A stretch of DNA of 64,000 nt from Sphingomonas paucimobilis NBRC 13935 (GTDB taxonomy: Bacteria > Pseudomonadota > Alphaproteobacteria > Sphingomonadales > Sphingomonadaceae). The stretch lies in assembly GCF_000739895.2 (NCBI RefSeq), contig NZ_BBJS01000046.1, forward strand, positions 25,855 to 89,854, in the 5' to 3' direction. The notes below the pieces were generated by a model that saw nothing but the letters and a program-made list of their open reading frames with translations, was not told where the DNA came from and did no database searches. Each line of letters starts with the position of its first letter. Position 1 is the stretch's first letter. Shown here one piece after another: positions 9,164 to 22,682 of this stretch. The position numbers and the translations under genes were made by a program.

Positions 9164-9766
9164 TTAGAATTCGATGCCCTTCTGCGCCTTTACGCCCTGT
9201 TCGCGGAAGGGGTGCTTCACCTGCGTCATGTCGGTGACGAGGTCGGCTGCCTCGATCAATGCCTCGGGCGCGTTCCGCCCCGTGATGACGACATGGGTCA
9301 TCGCGTCTTTGGTGCCGAGCACCTCCAATACCTCGTCGGCCGGCAGATAGTCGTAACGCAGGACGATGTTCAGCTCGTCCGCGACGATCAAATCGTAGGA
9401 GGGATCGGCGATCATCCGCTTGACCTCGTCCCACGCGGTGCGCGCGGTGGCGATGTCGCGGCTGCGGTCCTGCGTATTCCAGGTAAAGCCTTCGCCCATG
9501 GCGTGGAAATCGACCTCGGGGAAACGCGCCAGCACCGCGGCCTCGCCGGTGGTCATCGCGCCCTTCACGAACTGGACCATGCCGACGCGCATCCCGTGCC
9601 CGACCGCGCGGATCACCATGCCCAGCGCGGCGGTCGTCTTGCCCTTGCCCTTGCCAGTATGGACGATGATCAGGCCCTTTTCGGCATCGCGCGCGGCGAC
9701 CTTGCTATCCTGCGCGACCTTCTTCTTAGCCATGCGCTCGGTATGTTCGGCGTCGGTTCGCATCAT
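9164..9766 (-). CDS. cobO: Cob(I)yrinic acid a,c-diamide adenosyltransferase
   Basis: CobO attaches the 5'-deoxyadenosyl ligand from ATP to cobalt in reduced corrinoids. The 200-residue protein is the CobA/CobO/BtuR type, with the P-loop HTGKGKGKTTAALG near residue 40 and the downstream blocks VQFVKGAMTTGE and VADELNIVLRYDYL. The start at 9766 is chosen because it overlaps the cobU stop (ATGA); an adjacent ATG at 9763 is also possible and lies at better spacing from AGGAG. It is the second gene of a two-gene minus operon with cobU. Confidence 0.94.
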   Translation of the reverse strand: MMRTDAEHTERMAKKKVAQDSKVAARDAEKGLIIVHTGKGKGKTTAALGMVIRAVGHGMRVGMVQFVKGAMTTGEAAVLARFPEVDFHAMGEGFTWNTQDRSRDIATARTAWDEVKRMIADPSYDLIVADELNIVLRYDYLPADEVLEVLGTKDAMTHVVITGRNAPEALIEAADLVTDMTQVKHPFREQGVKAQKGIEF

Positions 9767-10287
9767 TTCTCTCCTGAAAGCCGCAAGGGGAGGCCCGCCA
9801 CCACCAGATCGGTCGCATCGCACGTCTGCGCCAGTCGCTGGTTCAGCGTGCCCTGCGCATCGCGAAAGCGGCGGGCGAGCGCGTTGTCGGGGACGATGCC
9901 GAAGCCGACCTCGTTGCTGACCAACACGACCGGACCGGGCGCGTCCGTTATCGCAGCGGCCAGCGCATTGCCCGCCGTTGCAAGATCTTCTTCGGCAAGC
10001 AGCATATTGGTCAGCCACAGCGTCAGGCAGTCGACCAGCACCACCCGGTCGGCGCGGCTATGTTCGGCAATCGCCTCGGGCAGGGCCAGCGGCGCCTCCA
10101 CCGTGGTCCAGCGCGCATCCCGATCCGCGACATGGCGCGCGATCCGCTCGCGCATCTCGTCGTCCCAGGCTTGCGCGGTCGCGATGAAGCAGCCTTGCGG
10201 CGTCATCGCCTCGGCCAGCGACTGCGCGTGGCGGCTCTTGCCCGACCGGGCGCCGCCGAGCACGAGGATGGTGCGGGGCTTGCTCAT
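9763..10287 (-). CDS. cobU: Adenosylcobinamide kinase/guanylyltransferase (CobU/CobP)
   Basis: This bifunctional enzyme phosphorylates adenosylcobinamide and then transfers GMP to it during nucleotide-loop assembly. It has 174 residues, with the P-loop LGGARSGKSRHAQ at the N-terminus, DCLTLWLTNML in the middle and VSNEVGFGIVP, which are family hallmarks. The start at 10287 (MSKPRTILVLGG) places the P-loop at the usual distance; an ATG at 10299 is possible. The divergent cobD begins only 27 bp away, so promoter space is very small. Confidence 0.94.
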   Translation of the reverse strand: MSKPRTILVLGGARSGKSRHAQSLAEAMTPQGCFIATAQAWDDEMRERIARHVADRDARWTTVEAPLALPEAIAEHSRADRVVLVDCLTLWLTNMLLAEEDLATAGNALAAAITDAPGPVVLVSNEVGFGIVPDNALARRFRDAQGTLNQRLAQTCDATDLVVAGLPLRLSGEK

Positions 10288-10314
10288 GCCAGCCCGCATC
10301 GCGGGAGCCGGCCG

Positions 10315-11304
10315 ATGACGCAAGCGGAAATGGCCGCGCTGACCCATCATGGCGGCCGGATCGATGCCGCCAAGGCGCTGTTTCCGGAGGTGGCCGGGCC
10401 GTGGTTGGACCTGTCGACCGGGATCAATCCGGTGGCATGGTGCCCGTCAGAGGGGCTGGACGTCGATGCCGGACCTCTGCCCGACCGCAGTACGCTTGCC
10501 CGGTTGGAAACGCTGGCGGCGGTCCATTTCGGCGTCGAGGCCGAGCGGGTGGCGGCGGTGCCGGGCAGCGAGATGGCACTGCGCCTTCTCCCCCTGCTCG
10601 GTTTGGGCCAGCCGATCGTCGCGGTGCAGCCTAGCTACGGCACGCATGGCGCGGTGGCGTCGGCGCGGATCGATCATTCCGCGCTCGACCCTTGGCAAGG
10701 GCAGGGAGGGAGCCTGTTGCTCGCCAATCCCAACAACCCCGATGGCCGCTATCATGCCCGCGAGACGCTGGAGCGACTGGCCGAGGTGCAAGCGGCGGCG
10801 GGCGGTTGGCTGATCCTCGACGAAGCCTTTGCCGATGCCATGCCTGATCCCGGTTTCGAGGGGGGCGAGCGGGTCGTCCGATTGCGGTCCTTCGGCAAGT
10901 TCTTCGGGCTGGCGGGGGTGCGGCTGGGGTTCGTGATCGCCGCGCCGGCCATTCTGTCGCGCCTTCGCGATCTGCTGGGCGACTGGCCGGTATCGACTCA
11001 TGCGATCGCCTGGGGGAGTGCCGCCTATGCCGATCGCCAATGGATCGCGACGACGCGTATCGCACTGGTCGAACGGGCCGCGGCACTGGATGCGGTGCTC
11101 GCGCGCCATGGCCTGATCGCGCAAGGCGCTTGCTCGCTGTTCCGCATGGTCGAGACGCCCGAGGCGCCGGTGATCTTCGCCCGGCTGGCGGCGGTGGGTA
11201 TCCTGGTCCGTCCCTTCGCCGACGCGCCCGAGCGGTTGCGCTTCGGCGTTCCGGCCGAGGCGACGGAGCTGAGCCGGTTGGACGAGGCGCTCCGTCATGA
11301 TTGA
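10315..11304 (+). CDS. cobD: Threonine-phosphate decarboxylase (CobC/CobD)
   Basis: This PLP-dependent aminotransferase-fold protein makes (R)-1-amino-2-propanol O-phosphate, the linker of the nucleotide loop. In the Pseudomonas denitrificans naming it is CobC, in Salmonella naming CobD. It has 329 residues. HHGGR lies at the N-terminus, LSTGINPVAWCP follows, NPNNPDGR is the cofactor region, and RSFGKFFGLAGVRLGF holds the Schiff-base Lys. The ATG at 10315 opens a plus-strand run with cbiB and cobQ, overlapping cbiB by eight bases. Confidence 0.93.
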   Translation: MTQAEMAALTHHGGRIDAAKALFPEVAGPWLDLSTGINPVAWCPSEGLDVDAGPLPDRSTLARLETLAAVHFGVEAERVAAVPGSEMALRLLPLLGLGQPIVAVQPSYGTHGAVASARIDHSALDPWQGQGGSLLLANPNNPDGRYHARETLERLAEVQAAAGGWLILDEAFADAMPDPGFEGGERVVRLRSFGKFFGLAGVRLGFVIAAPAILSRLRDLLGDWPVSTHAIAWGSAAYADRQWIATTRIALVERAAALDAVLARHGLIAQGACSLFRMVETPEAPVIFARLAAVGILVRPFADAPERLRFGVPAEATELSRLDEALRHD

Positions 11305-12235
11305 TCCCGTCGTACCTTTGGCCTTGGCGCTGGATGCCGTGATCGGCTGGCCGGACCGGCTCTATGGCTGGGTCGGGCATCCTGTCGGCGCCTTTGCCCG
11401 GTTCCTGAATCTGGCCGAGCGGTGGGGCAATCGGCCGCGCTATCCCGAGCCGTTGCGCCGGGTGCTGGGCATCGTCACCATTCTCCTACTGATCGCGTTG
11501 ACCGGGGCGGCAACATGGTGGCTCGATCGGGAATCGCATCTGGTGTTCGGCCGCTGGGGCTGGATCGCGAGCGGAGTTCTGGCCTGGCCGGCCTTGGCGC
11601 AGCGCAGCCTTTACGTTCATGTCCGGCCCGTGGCGAATGCGCTGATGCGGGGTGATCTGCCCGCCGCCCGCACGCTGGTGGCGCGCGTGGTGGGACGCGA
11701 TACGGAGCGGCTCGATCAGGCCGGCGTCTCGCGGGCTGCGATCGAGACGCTGGCCGAGAGCTTCTGCGACGGCATCGTCGCCCCGCTCTTCTGGCTGCTG
11801 CTGTTCGGGCTGCCGGGGATATGGGTCTATAAGGCGATCAACACCGCCGACAGCATGATCGGGCATAAGGAGCCGCGCTGGCACGCCTTTGGCTGGGCGG
11901 CGGCGCGGATCGATGACGGGGCGAACTGGATACCCGCGCGGATCGCAGGGGTGCTGGTGTGCGTGGCGGGGGCGAGTGGCTGGCGGGTGATGCGGCGTGA
12001 TGCGCGGGTCCATGCCTCGCCCAATGCGGGCTGGCCCGAAGCGGCGATAGCGGGCGCGCTGGGCGTCGCGCTGGCGGGGCCGGTCGCCTATGACGGCGTG
12101 ACCCATATGAAGCCGTGGATCGGGCGTGAGGGGCGCGCGGCAGCCCCGAAGGACATCCTCACCGCGCTGCAAATCTATGCGCGCGCCTGCCTGCTGCTCT
12201 GGGTCATTGCGGGGGGTGTCGCATGGCTGGCGTGA
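11297..12235 (+). CDS. cbiB: Adenosylcobinamide-phosphate synthase (CbiB/CobD)
   Basis: This integral inner-membrane enzyme condenses adenosylcobyric acid with the aminopropanol linker. The 312-residue protein has several hydrophobic segments (for example around residues 55-75, 85-100 and 155-175). Family blocks are [19 protein letters not shown] at the N-terminus, [26 protein letters not shown], and [18 protein letters not shown]. It lies between cobD and cobQ with overlaps at both ends, consistent with a single transcript. CbiB sequences are distinctive and the call is firm. Confidence 0.94.
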   Translation: MIDPVVPLALALDAVIGWPDRLYGWVGHPVGAFARFLNLAERWGNRPRYPEPLRRVLGIVTILLLIALTGAATWWLDRESHLVFGRWGWIASGVLAWPALAQRSLYVHVRPVANALMRGDLPAARTLVARVVGRDTERLDQAGVSRAAIETLAESFCDGIVAPLFWLLLFGLPGIWVYKAINTADSMIGHKEPRWHAFGWAAARIDDGANWIPARIAGVLVCVAGASGWRVMRRDARVHASPNAGWPEAAIAGALGVALAGPVAYDGVTHMKPWIGREGRAAAPKDILTALQIYARACLLLWVIAGGVAWLA

Positions 12236-13677
12236 TGATTCAGGGCACCGGCTCCGACGTCGGCAAGTCGGTGCTGGTCGCGGGGCTGTGTCGGGCCTTT
12301 GCCAATCGCGGGCTGCGCGTCCGCCCCTTCAAGCCGCAGAATATGAGCAACAACGCCGCCGCCACCCCTGATGGCGGCGAGATCGGGCGGGCGCAGGCAA
12401 CCCAGGCGATGGCGGCGCGGGTCGAACCCCATGTCGATATGAACCCGGTGTTGCTGAAGCCCCAGGGCGATCGTACCTCGCAACTGATTGTGCGCGGGCA
12501 GGTGCGGGGGATGCTGCCGGCGGCGAAGTGGCGCGAAGGGCGGATCGGGCTGCTGCCCGAAGTGGTCGAATGCTATCGCCGATTGGAGGCGGAGTGCGAC
12601 CTCGTGATCGTCGAGGGCGCAGGGTCGCCCGCCGAGGTGAATCTGCGCAGCGGCGACATCGCCAATATGGGCTTCGCGCGCGCGGCCGGCGTGCCGGTGG
12701 TGCTGGCGGGGGATATCGATCGCGGCGGCGTGATCGCCTCGCTCGTCGGCACCAAGGCGGTGATCGACCCCGAGGATGCGGCGATGATCCGGGGCTTTCT
12801 GGTCAACAAGTTTCGCGGCGATCCCGCGCTGTTCGCCGATGGCATGGCGATCATCGCGGCGCATACCGGCTGGCACTCGCTGGGGCTGATCCCGTGGCTG
12901 AGCGAGGCGCACCGCCTGCCGAGCGAGGATGCGGTGGCGCTGGAGCGTCCCGCCGCCGGGGCGGGTGGGCGGCTGGTCATTGCCTGCCCGATCACGCCGC
13001 GCATCGCCAATTTCGACGATCTCGATCCGCTAAGGCTCGAACCCCAGATCGACCTGGTCATGGTCCGCCCCGGCCAGCCAATCCCCGAGGCGGCGATGAT
13101 CATATTGGCGGGATCCAAGGCGACGATCGCCGACCTCGCGTTCCTGCGCGCGCAGGGCTGGGAGATCGATATCGCCGCGCATCATCGGCGGGGCAAGCCG
13201 GTGCTGGGGCTGTGCGGCGGGTACCAGATGCTCGGTCGGAGCGTGGCGGATCCGGACGGGATCGAGGGCCCGGCGGGCAGCGTCCTAGGGCTGGGTCTCC
13301 TCGATGTCGAGACGGTGCTGACCGGGGAGAAGATGGTGCGGCCGGTGACGGGTGAGGCGCTGGGCGCGGGCTTTGCCGGCTATGAAATCCATCTCGGCCG
13401 GACCGAGGGGCCCGACACCGCACGCCCGGTCGGACATCTCGCCGATGGCCGGGCGGAGGGGGCGATGAGCGCCGATGGGCTTGTCGCGGGCAGCTATATC
13501 CATGGCCTGTTGGGGCAGGCGGGGCAGCGAGCGGCATGGCTGGCGCGGATCGGTGTCGAAGGAAAGGGCCCCGATCATCATGTCGATGTCGACGCCGCAC
13601 TCGACGCCATAGCCGCCGTGCTGGAGGCGCATGTCGATTGCGACGCGCTGCTGCGAATCGCTCAGGGCGCGAGATAG
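12223..13677 (+). CDS. cobQ: Adenosylcobyric acid synthase (glutamine-hydrolysing)
   Basis: CobQ amidates the b, d, e and g side chains of adenosyl-cobyrinic a,c-diamide. The 484-residue protein starts with the synthetase P-loop [19 protein letters not shown] and [12 protein letters not shown]. It then shows [11 protein letters not shown], and ends in a class I glutamine amidotransferase domain with Cys in [10 protein letters not shown] and His in YIHGLL. It overlaps cbiB by 13 bases and its 3' end overlaps the convergent cobS gene by 16 bases. Confidence 0.95.
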   Translation: MAGVMIQGTGSDVGKSVLVAGLCRAFANRGLRVRPFKPQNMSNNAAATPDGGEIGRAQATQAMAARVEPHVDMNPVLLKPQGDRTSQLIVRGQVRGMLPAAKWREGRIGLLPEVVECYRRLEAECDLVIVEGAGSPAEVNLRSGDIANMGFARAAGVPVVLAGDIDRGGVIASLVGTKAVIDPEDAAMIRGFLVNKFRGDPALFADGMAIIAAHTGWHSLGLIPWLSEAHRLPSEDAVALERPAAGAGGRLVIACPITPRIANFDDLDPLRLEPQIDLVMVRPGQPIPEAAMIILAGSKATIADLAFLRAQGWEIDIAAHHRRGKPVLGLCGGYQMLGRSVADPDGIEGPAGSVLGLGLLDVETVLTGEKMVRPVTGEALGAGFAGYEIHLGRTEGPDTARPVGHLADGRAEGAMSADGLVAGSYIHGLLGQAGQRAAWLARIGVEGKGPDHHVDVDAALDAIAAVLEAHVDCDALLRIAQGAR

Positions 13678-14378
13678 AGGAGGGTGGCGACGAGCAACCC
13701 GGTTTCGGTCAGCTCGATTCCCGCGCCATGCACGTCGCCCGTCATACCGCCCAGCTTGCGGCGGAACCACAAAGCCAGGCTGACGATCAGCAGCGGGGCG
13801 ATGGCAAGCGGCAAGTAGAGCAGGCCCAGCACGAGCACGGTGATGATCCAGCCGATCATGTCGAACGGCCGCACCGCGCGCGACACCATCGCGCCCAGCC
13901 CGCCGGGCCGCAGCGGCGGCAGGACTCGAGCCCAGACCAGCGGTCCGATCCGCGCCGCCGCCGGGATCAGAGCGACGATCGGCCAGGCCCCGGCGGGCAG
14001 GCCGTGGAGCAGCACCAGTTTGGCGAGAAGCTGCATCACCAACGCCACGACGCCGAAACTGCCGATATGCGGGTCGGCCATCACCGACAACAGCCGCGAC
14101 CTGTCGCCATGCGCCGCGCCCAGCCCGTCGCTCAGGTCCGCCAGGCCGTCGAGATGCAACGCTCCCGTGGTCCAGACCCAGGCGCCAAGCGCCGCCAACG
14201 CCCCAACCCAGGGATCGACCAGCGCGGCCAGCCAGCCGGCGCCCGCCACGACCGCGCCGATCGCCAGCCCCGCGACCGGATAAAGGCGGATCGCCCGGGC
14301 GAAGTCGGCTTCATCGGCGGCGACCCGGGGCATCGGCAGCCGGGTCAGAAAGGAAAGGGCGACGATCAGCGCCTTCAC
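13662..14378 (-). CDS. cobS: Adenosylcobinamide-GDP ribazoletransferase (cobalamin synthase)
   Basis: CobS (also CobV) joins adenosylcobinamide-GDP and alpha-ribazole at the inner membrane, the last assembly step. The 238-residue, mainly hydrophobic protein shows SFLTRLPMP near the N-terminus, [14 protein letters not shown] (the Asp-rich site) and [13 protein letters not shown] near the end. The start is a GTG at 14378 that overlaps the stop of the upstream phosphatase (GTGA). It is the last gene of the riboswitch-led minus operon. Confidence 0.93.
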   Translation of the reverse strand: MKALIVALSFLTRLPMPRVAADEADFARAIRLYPVAGLAIGAVVAGAGWLAALVDPWVGALAALGAWVWTTGALHLDGLADLSDGLGAAHGDRSRLLSVMADPHIGSFGVVALVMQLLAKLVLLHGLPAGAWPIVALIPAAARIGPLVWARVLPPLRPGGLGAMVSRAVRPFDMIGWIITVLVLGLLYLPLAIAPLLIVSLALWFRRKLGGMTGDVHGAGIELTETGLLVATLLYLAP

Positions 14379-14932
14379 GTGGCCAGCCCGACGACTTGCG
14401 CGGTCCGTGGCTCGCCCTCCCACACGTCGAGCGTCAGCAGCGCGGCATAGGGCAAGGCGAAGGCCCAGAGCGAACGCCGGTCGAACCCACACAGGCCATG
14501 CAAAGCCGCCCGCATCGCGCCGCCATGGGTGACGATCAGCGTGGGCTCGGGTGCCAAGTCTGCCATCGCCGCCGTGACGCGCGCGACAAGCTGCGACCAG
14601 CGCTCCCCACCGGGCGGCCGGGCGCGATCCGGATCGTCCCAAAAGGCCGATAGCGCGGCCGGGTCGATCGCGTCGGCCGCTTGCCCGTCCCAGTCGCCGA
14701 AATCCAGCTCGCGCCAGCGCGGGTCGATCGCGGTCGGTCCCATCGCCTCGGCACAGGTGCGCGCGCGCGACAGGTCGGAGGCGATGCGGTGGGTGACGCT
14801 CAGGTCCTTCGCTCGGGCGACGCAGGCCGCGATGCCGTCCGCCGTCACCGGGCTGTCGGTCCGCCCTAGCATCCGACCGCTCAGCACGGGCGCGCCATGG
14901 CGCAGCAGGTACAGGCGGAAGCGCGCGGTCAC
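14375..14932 (-). CDS. Histidine phosphatase, probable alpha-ribazole phosphatase
   Basis: The 185-residue protein is a member of the phosphoglycerate-mutase-like histidine phosphatase superfamily. It has LLRHGAP at the N-terminus (catalytic His), a second conserved region ELDFGDWDGQ, and VTHGGAMRAAL near the C-terminus with the second His. Its place between cobT and cobS, coupled to both by four-base overlaps, suggests it removes the phosphate from alpha-ribazole-phosphate (Salmonella CobC role). The family assignment is seen directly; the substrate is inferred from context. The start is a GTG at 14932. Confidence 0.85.
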   Translation of the reverse strand: MTARFRLYLLRHGAPVLSGRMLGRTDSPVTADGIAACVARAKDLSVTHRIASDLSRARTCAEAMGPTAIDPRWRELDFGDWDGQAADAIDPAALSAFWDDPDRARPPGGERWSQLVARVTAAMADLAPEPTLIVTHGGAMRAALHGLCGFDRRSLWAFALPYAALLTLDVWEGEPRTAQVVGLAT

Positions 14933-15939
14933 GCGCTGGCGACACCCGCTTCGGCAAAGGTCGCCATGCCGTCATGCGCTGCGATCGCCGCGCGGATGAC
15001 CTGCACCGCGACCGCCGCGCCGCTGCCCTCGCCCAGCCGCATGTCGAGCGACAGGATCGGCTTCAGCCCCAGGCGGCCCAGCAGCCGGACATGCCCCGGC
15101 TCTGCCGAGCAATGGCCCGCCAGGCAGTGGGCGGTGATCCCCGGATTGACGAGCGCGAGCGGTGCCACGGCGGCGGTGCCGATAAAGCCGTCGAGCACGA
15201 CCGGAACGCCCTTCATCCGCGCGGCGAGCACCGCGCCGGCCATCGCGGCGATCTCCCGCCCGCCCAGCCGACGCAGCACCTCGAACGCGCTGTTCAAATG
15301 CCGGTGGTGGAGGGCCAGGCCGTCGGTCACTGCCGTGGCCTTGCGCGCCAGGCCCTCCTGTTCGACGCCGGTACCGGGGCCGACCCAGTCGGCGGCGTTC
15401 CCGCCGAAACTGGCGGCGGCGAGTGCGGCGGCGGGGGTGGTGTTGCCGATCCCCATCTCACCGAGCACCAGCAGGTCGGCATCGCCGACCGCCGCCGCAC
15501 CCGTCGAGAGCGCCGCCAGACAGTCCTCGACGCTCATCGCCGGGCCGGTGGTGAAATCCGCGGTCGGCCGATCGAGATCGAGCGGTACGACCGTCAGTTC
15601 CAGCCCTGCGGCCGCCGCCAACTGGTTGATCGCGGCACCGCCGGCGGCGAAATTGGCGACCATCTGCGCGGTCACGTCCGCAGGAAAGGCGCTGACCCCT
15701 CGTGCGACGACTCCGTGATTGCCGGCGAAGATGACCGCGCGACCCCGCTCGATCCGGGGACGCGCCCGGCCCTGCCAGCCGGCCAGAAAGACCGCGATCT
15801 CCTCCAGCCGGCCGAGCGATCCCGGCGGCTTGGTCAATTGCCCCTGCCGCGCGAGAGCGGCGTCGCGGGCCTGCGCATCGGGCGTGGTCAGCGCCGCCAG
15901 CGCGGTCTCAAAGGCGGCGATGGTCGGAAAAGCGCTCAT
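14929..15939 (-). CDS. cobT: Nicotinate-nucleotide-dimethylbenzimidazole phosphoribosyltransferase
   Basis: CobT activates the lower ligand 5,6-dimethylbenzimidazole by making alpha-ribazole phosphate. The 336-residue protein contains LTKPPGSLGRLEEIA, FAGNHGVVARGVSAFP, GEMGIGNTTPAAAL and DMRLGEGSGAA, including the catalytic Glu of the last block. The start at 15939 (MSAFPTIAAFE) overlaps the upstream DUF1636 stop (ATGA); longer in-frame starts lie inside that gene. It overlaps the phosphatase gene by four bases. Confidence 0.95.
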   Translation of the reverse strand: MSAFPTIAAFETALAALTTPDAQARDAALARQGQLTKPPGSLGRLEEIAVFLAGWQGRARPRIERGRAVIFAGNHGVVARGVSAFPADVTAQMVANFAAGGAAINQLAAAAGLELTVVPLDLDRPTADFTTGPAMSVEDCLAALSTGAAAVGDADLLVLGEMGIGNTTPAAALAAASFGGNAADWVGPGTGVEQEGLARKATAVTDGLALHHRHLNSAFEVLRRLGGREIAAMAGAVLAARMKGVPVVLDGFIGTAAVAPLALVNPGITAHCLAGHCSAEPGHVRLLGRLGLKPILSLDMRLGEGSGAAVAVQVIRAAIAAHDGMATFAEAGVASA

Positions 15940-16343
15940 TCGACGACGAAGCCTTCGGGCGGCGTGCGAGTCAAGAAATGGCCTTTCACCCCTTGCGGCC
16001 ATTGCTTGTAGGGCACCTGGCCCCAGTCGCTGGCGGCATAGGCCCGGGCATAGTCCAGGATCGCGCGGGCGGCATCGTCATCGGGCGCGAACTTGCCCAT
16101 CACGTAACCGACTTTGCCCGGGCAGCGCAGATGGACGGTGCAGAAGGACTGGCAGGCAAAGAGACAGGGCATCTCCTCCACCGCGACATCGGCATAGGCA
16201 GGGTCGGACGCCTGGACGCGGCGCAAAGCCTCGACCAACAGCGCGCCGCCACGCTTGCCCTCTTCGTTCTCGCGGACCTCGTCCGACAGGCGACAGGTGT
16301 TGCAGGCGACCACGGCGGGGCCGGGGGCGGCGGGTTTCAGCAC
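15936..16343 (-). CDS. DUF1636 family Cys-rich protein in cobalamin operon
   Basis: This 135-residue protein belongs to the DUF1636 group often found beside cobalamin genes. It has two cysteine sets: CNTC near residue 14 and CLFACQSFCTVHLRCPG near residues 60-80. The pattern resembles thioredoxin-like ferredoxins and suggests metal or Fe-S binding, but no function is established. The start is a GTG at 16343; an in-frame TGA just upstream excludes a longer product. It is the first gene after the riboswitch and is coupled to cobT, so a role in cobalt or corrinoid handling is inferred. Confidence 0.82.
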   Translation of the reverse strand: MLKPAAPGPAVVACNTCRLSDEVRENEEGKRGGALLVEALRRVQASDPAYADVAVEEMPCLFACQSFCTVHLRCPGKVGYVMGKFAPDDDAARAILDYARAYAASDWGQVPYKQWPQGVKGHFLTRTPPEGFVVE

Positions 16344-16360
16344 GGGTAAGGCTCAGTCAT
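16337..16360 (-). other. Candidate seven-codon leader ORF (MTEPYPC)
   Basis: ATG ACT GAG CCT TAC CCG TGC TGA runs from 16360 to 16337, with a GGAG ten bases upstream. Its stop codon overlaps the second codon of the DUF1636 gene, whose GTG at 16343 has no clear ribosome site of its own. Translational coupling is plausible but unproven. Confidence 0.35.
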
Positions 16361-16472
16361 CGGGACATATCTCCACGGGCGACGCCCCCGGCGGACCGGG
16401 CGCGCCAGGGCGCTGTCGTCGCGCGAGGGATATCCCCGTCCGTCCGGCACACCCTGACCGGTCGAAAGACGA

Positions 16473-16643
16473 CCCGCGACGGGCAGGTCTCCTGGCTCGC
16501 GGGTCGGGGCCGGTCCGCCGCCTTCTCGGGTTTTGACCCCAATGGCGTGATGGCGGATGGCTCGCCGCTTACAGTTGCAGGGGCAGCCGGGGCGTTCCAC
16601 CCCATTCCCTTTTCATCCCCCGTGAGAGGGAACCTGTCGCGGG
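16473..16643 (-). ncRNA. Cobalamin riboswitch (adenosylcobalamin-type)
   Basis: Read on the minus strand, the element opens with CCCGCGAC (16643-16636) and closes with its complement GTCGCGGG (16480-16473), forming P1. Inside are the conserved pieces AAAAGGGAA, GGTG, then GGCTGCCCCTGCAACTGTAAG at about 16588-16569. GCGAGCC follows, and the B12-box CCAGGAGACCTGCC lies at 16495-16482. These are the standard cobalamin riboswitch blocks in the standard order. About 130 bases separate it from the DUF1636 start, enough for an expression platform. It should reduce expression of DUF1636-cobT-phosphatase-cobS when cobalamin is plentiful. Confidence 0.93.
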
Positions 16644-16649
16644 AGGGAG

Positions 16650-16677
16650 CGATAGGCGCGGGCGGGGCGGGTGGCAA
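16650..16677 (-). promoter_or_regulatory. Probable promoter for the riboswitch-led operon
   Basis: On the minus strand TTGCCA (16677-16672) is followed after 16 bases by CTATCG (16655-16650). A start about seven bases downstream would fall at the first base of riboswitch P1 (16643). The whole unit fits in the gap after the peptidase stop codon. Confidence 0.5.
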
Positions 16678-16682
16678 CACTG

Positions 16683-22108
<5,426 letters not shown>

Positions 22109-22159
22109 TTATACGGAATACAATTTAAAGAGCGCGCTGTCGAATTCACGCTTGCCAAT

Positions 22160-22178
22160 AATGATACAATGTATCATT
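22160..22178. promoter_or_regulatory. 19-bp palindrome between divergent genes
   Basis: AATGATACA and TGTATCATT flank a single A, giving nine-base arms with no mismatch. It lies 33 bp before the merC-like start and 87 bp from the beta-galactosidase start. The form suits a dimeric repressor such as a Fur/Zur-family protein, but no consensus could be confirmed. Confidence 0.55.
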
Positions 22179-22211
22179 TGGCGGCGGGGCACAGCATAGG
22201 AACGACATATC

Positions 22212-22652
22212 ATGACCGAACAGAGCCCTGGCGATGGCGAGGCGGTGGCGCACCTGTCGGATGGGACGCATCATCGCGGCGTCTTCGGACTGGATGGGCT
22301 GGCGATTTCCGCCTCCACCCTGTGCCTGATCCACTGTCTGTTCCTGCCGATCGCCATCGCCTTTCTGCCATCGCTCGCCGACTGGGCCGATTGGGGGGAG
22401 ACGATTCACATCGTCATGCTGGCGATCGCCGTTCCGCTCAGCGGAGGGACACTGCTTGGTGGCTGGCGGCGGCACCGCGCCATGGCGCCCCTGCTGATCG
22501 GGATGGCCGGCCTGGGGCTGCTGGTCCTGGGGCTGGTCTTCGAGGGGACGGCATGGGGCACCACGCTGACGGTCGCGGGCGGCATGACATTGGCCATCGC
22601 GCATGTCGGTAACCTGCGTGCCACGCGGCTCCAGTATCTGACCTCGCTTTGA
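22212..22652 (+). CDS. MerC domain-containing membrane protein
   Basis: The 146-residue protein matches the MerC family of inner-membrane metal-transport-related proteins. It has about four hydrophobic segments. The first (about residues 30-55) carries the cysteine pair in STLCLIHCLFLPI, the likely metal site. There are no other mer genes nearby, so mercury resistance is not implied; such orphan MerC proteins are often general metal-related. The start at 22212 follows a 19-bp palindrome that may control it. The substrate is unknown. Confidence 0.8.
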   Translation: MTEQSPGDGEAVAHLSDGTHHRGVFGLDGLAISASTLCLIHCLFLPIAIAFLPSLADWADWGETIHIVMLAIAVPLSGGTLLGGWRRHRAMAPLLIGMAGLGLLVLGLVFEGTAWGTTLTVAGGMTLAIAHVGNLRATRLQYLTSL

Positions 22653-22682
22653 CGCTGGACCATGAACCGGAGAGTTTCGCAA

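Noticed and set aside
22212..22652. Mercury resistance operon
   Set aside because: Only a MerC-like protein is present; no merR, merT, merP or merA is nearby.
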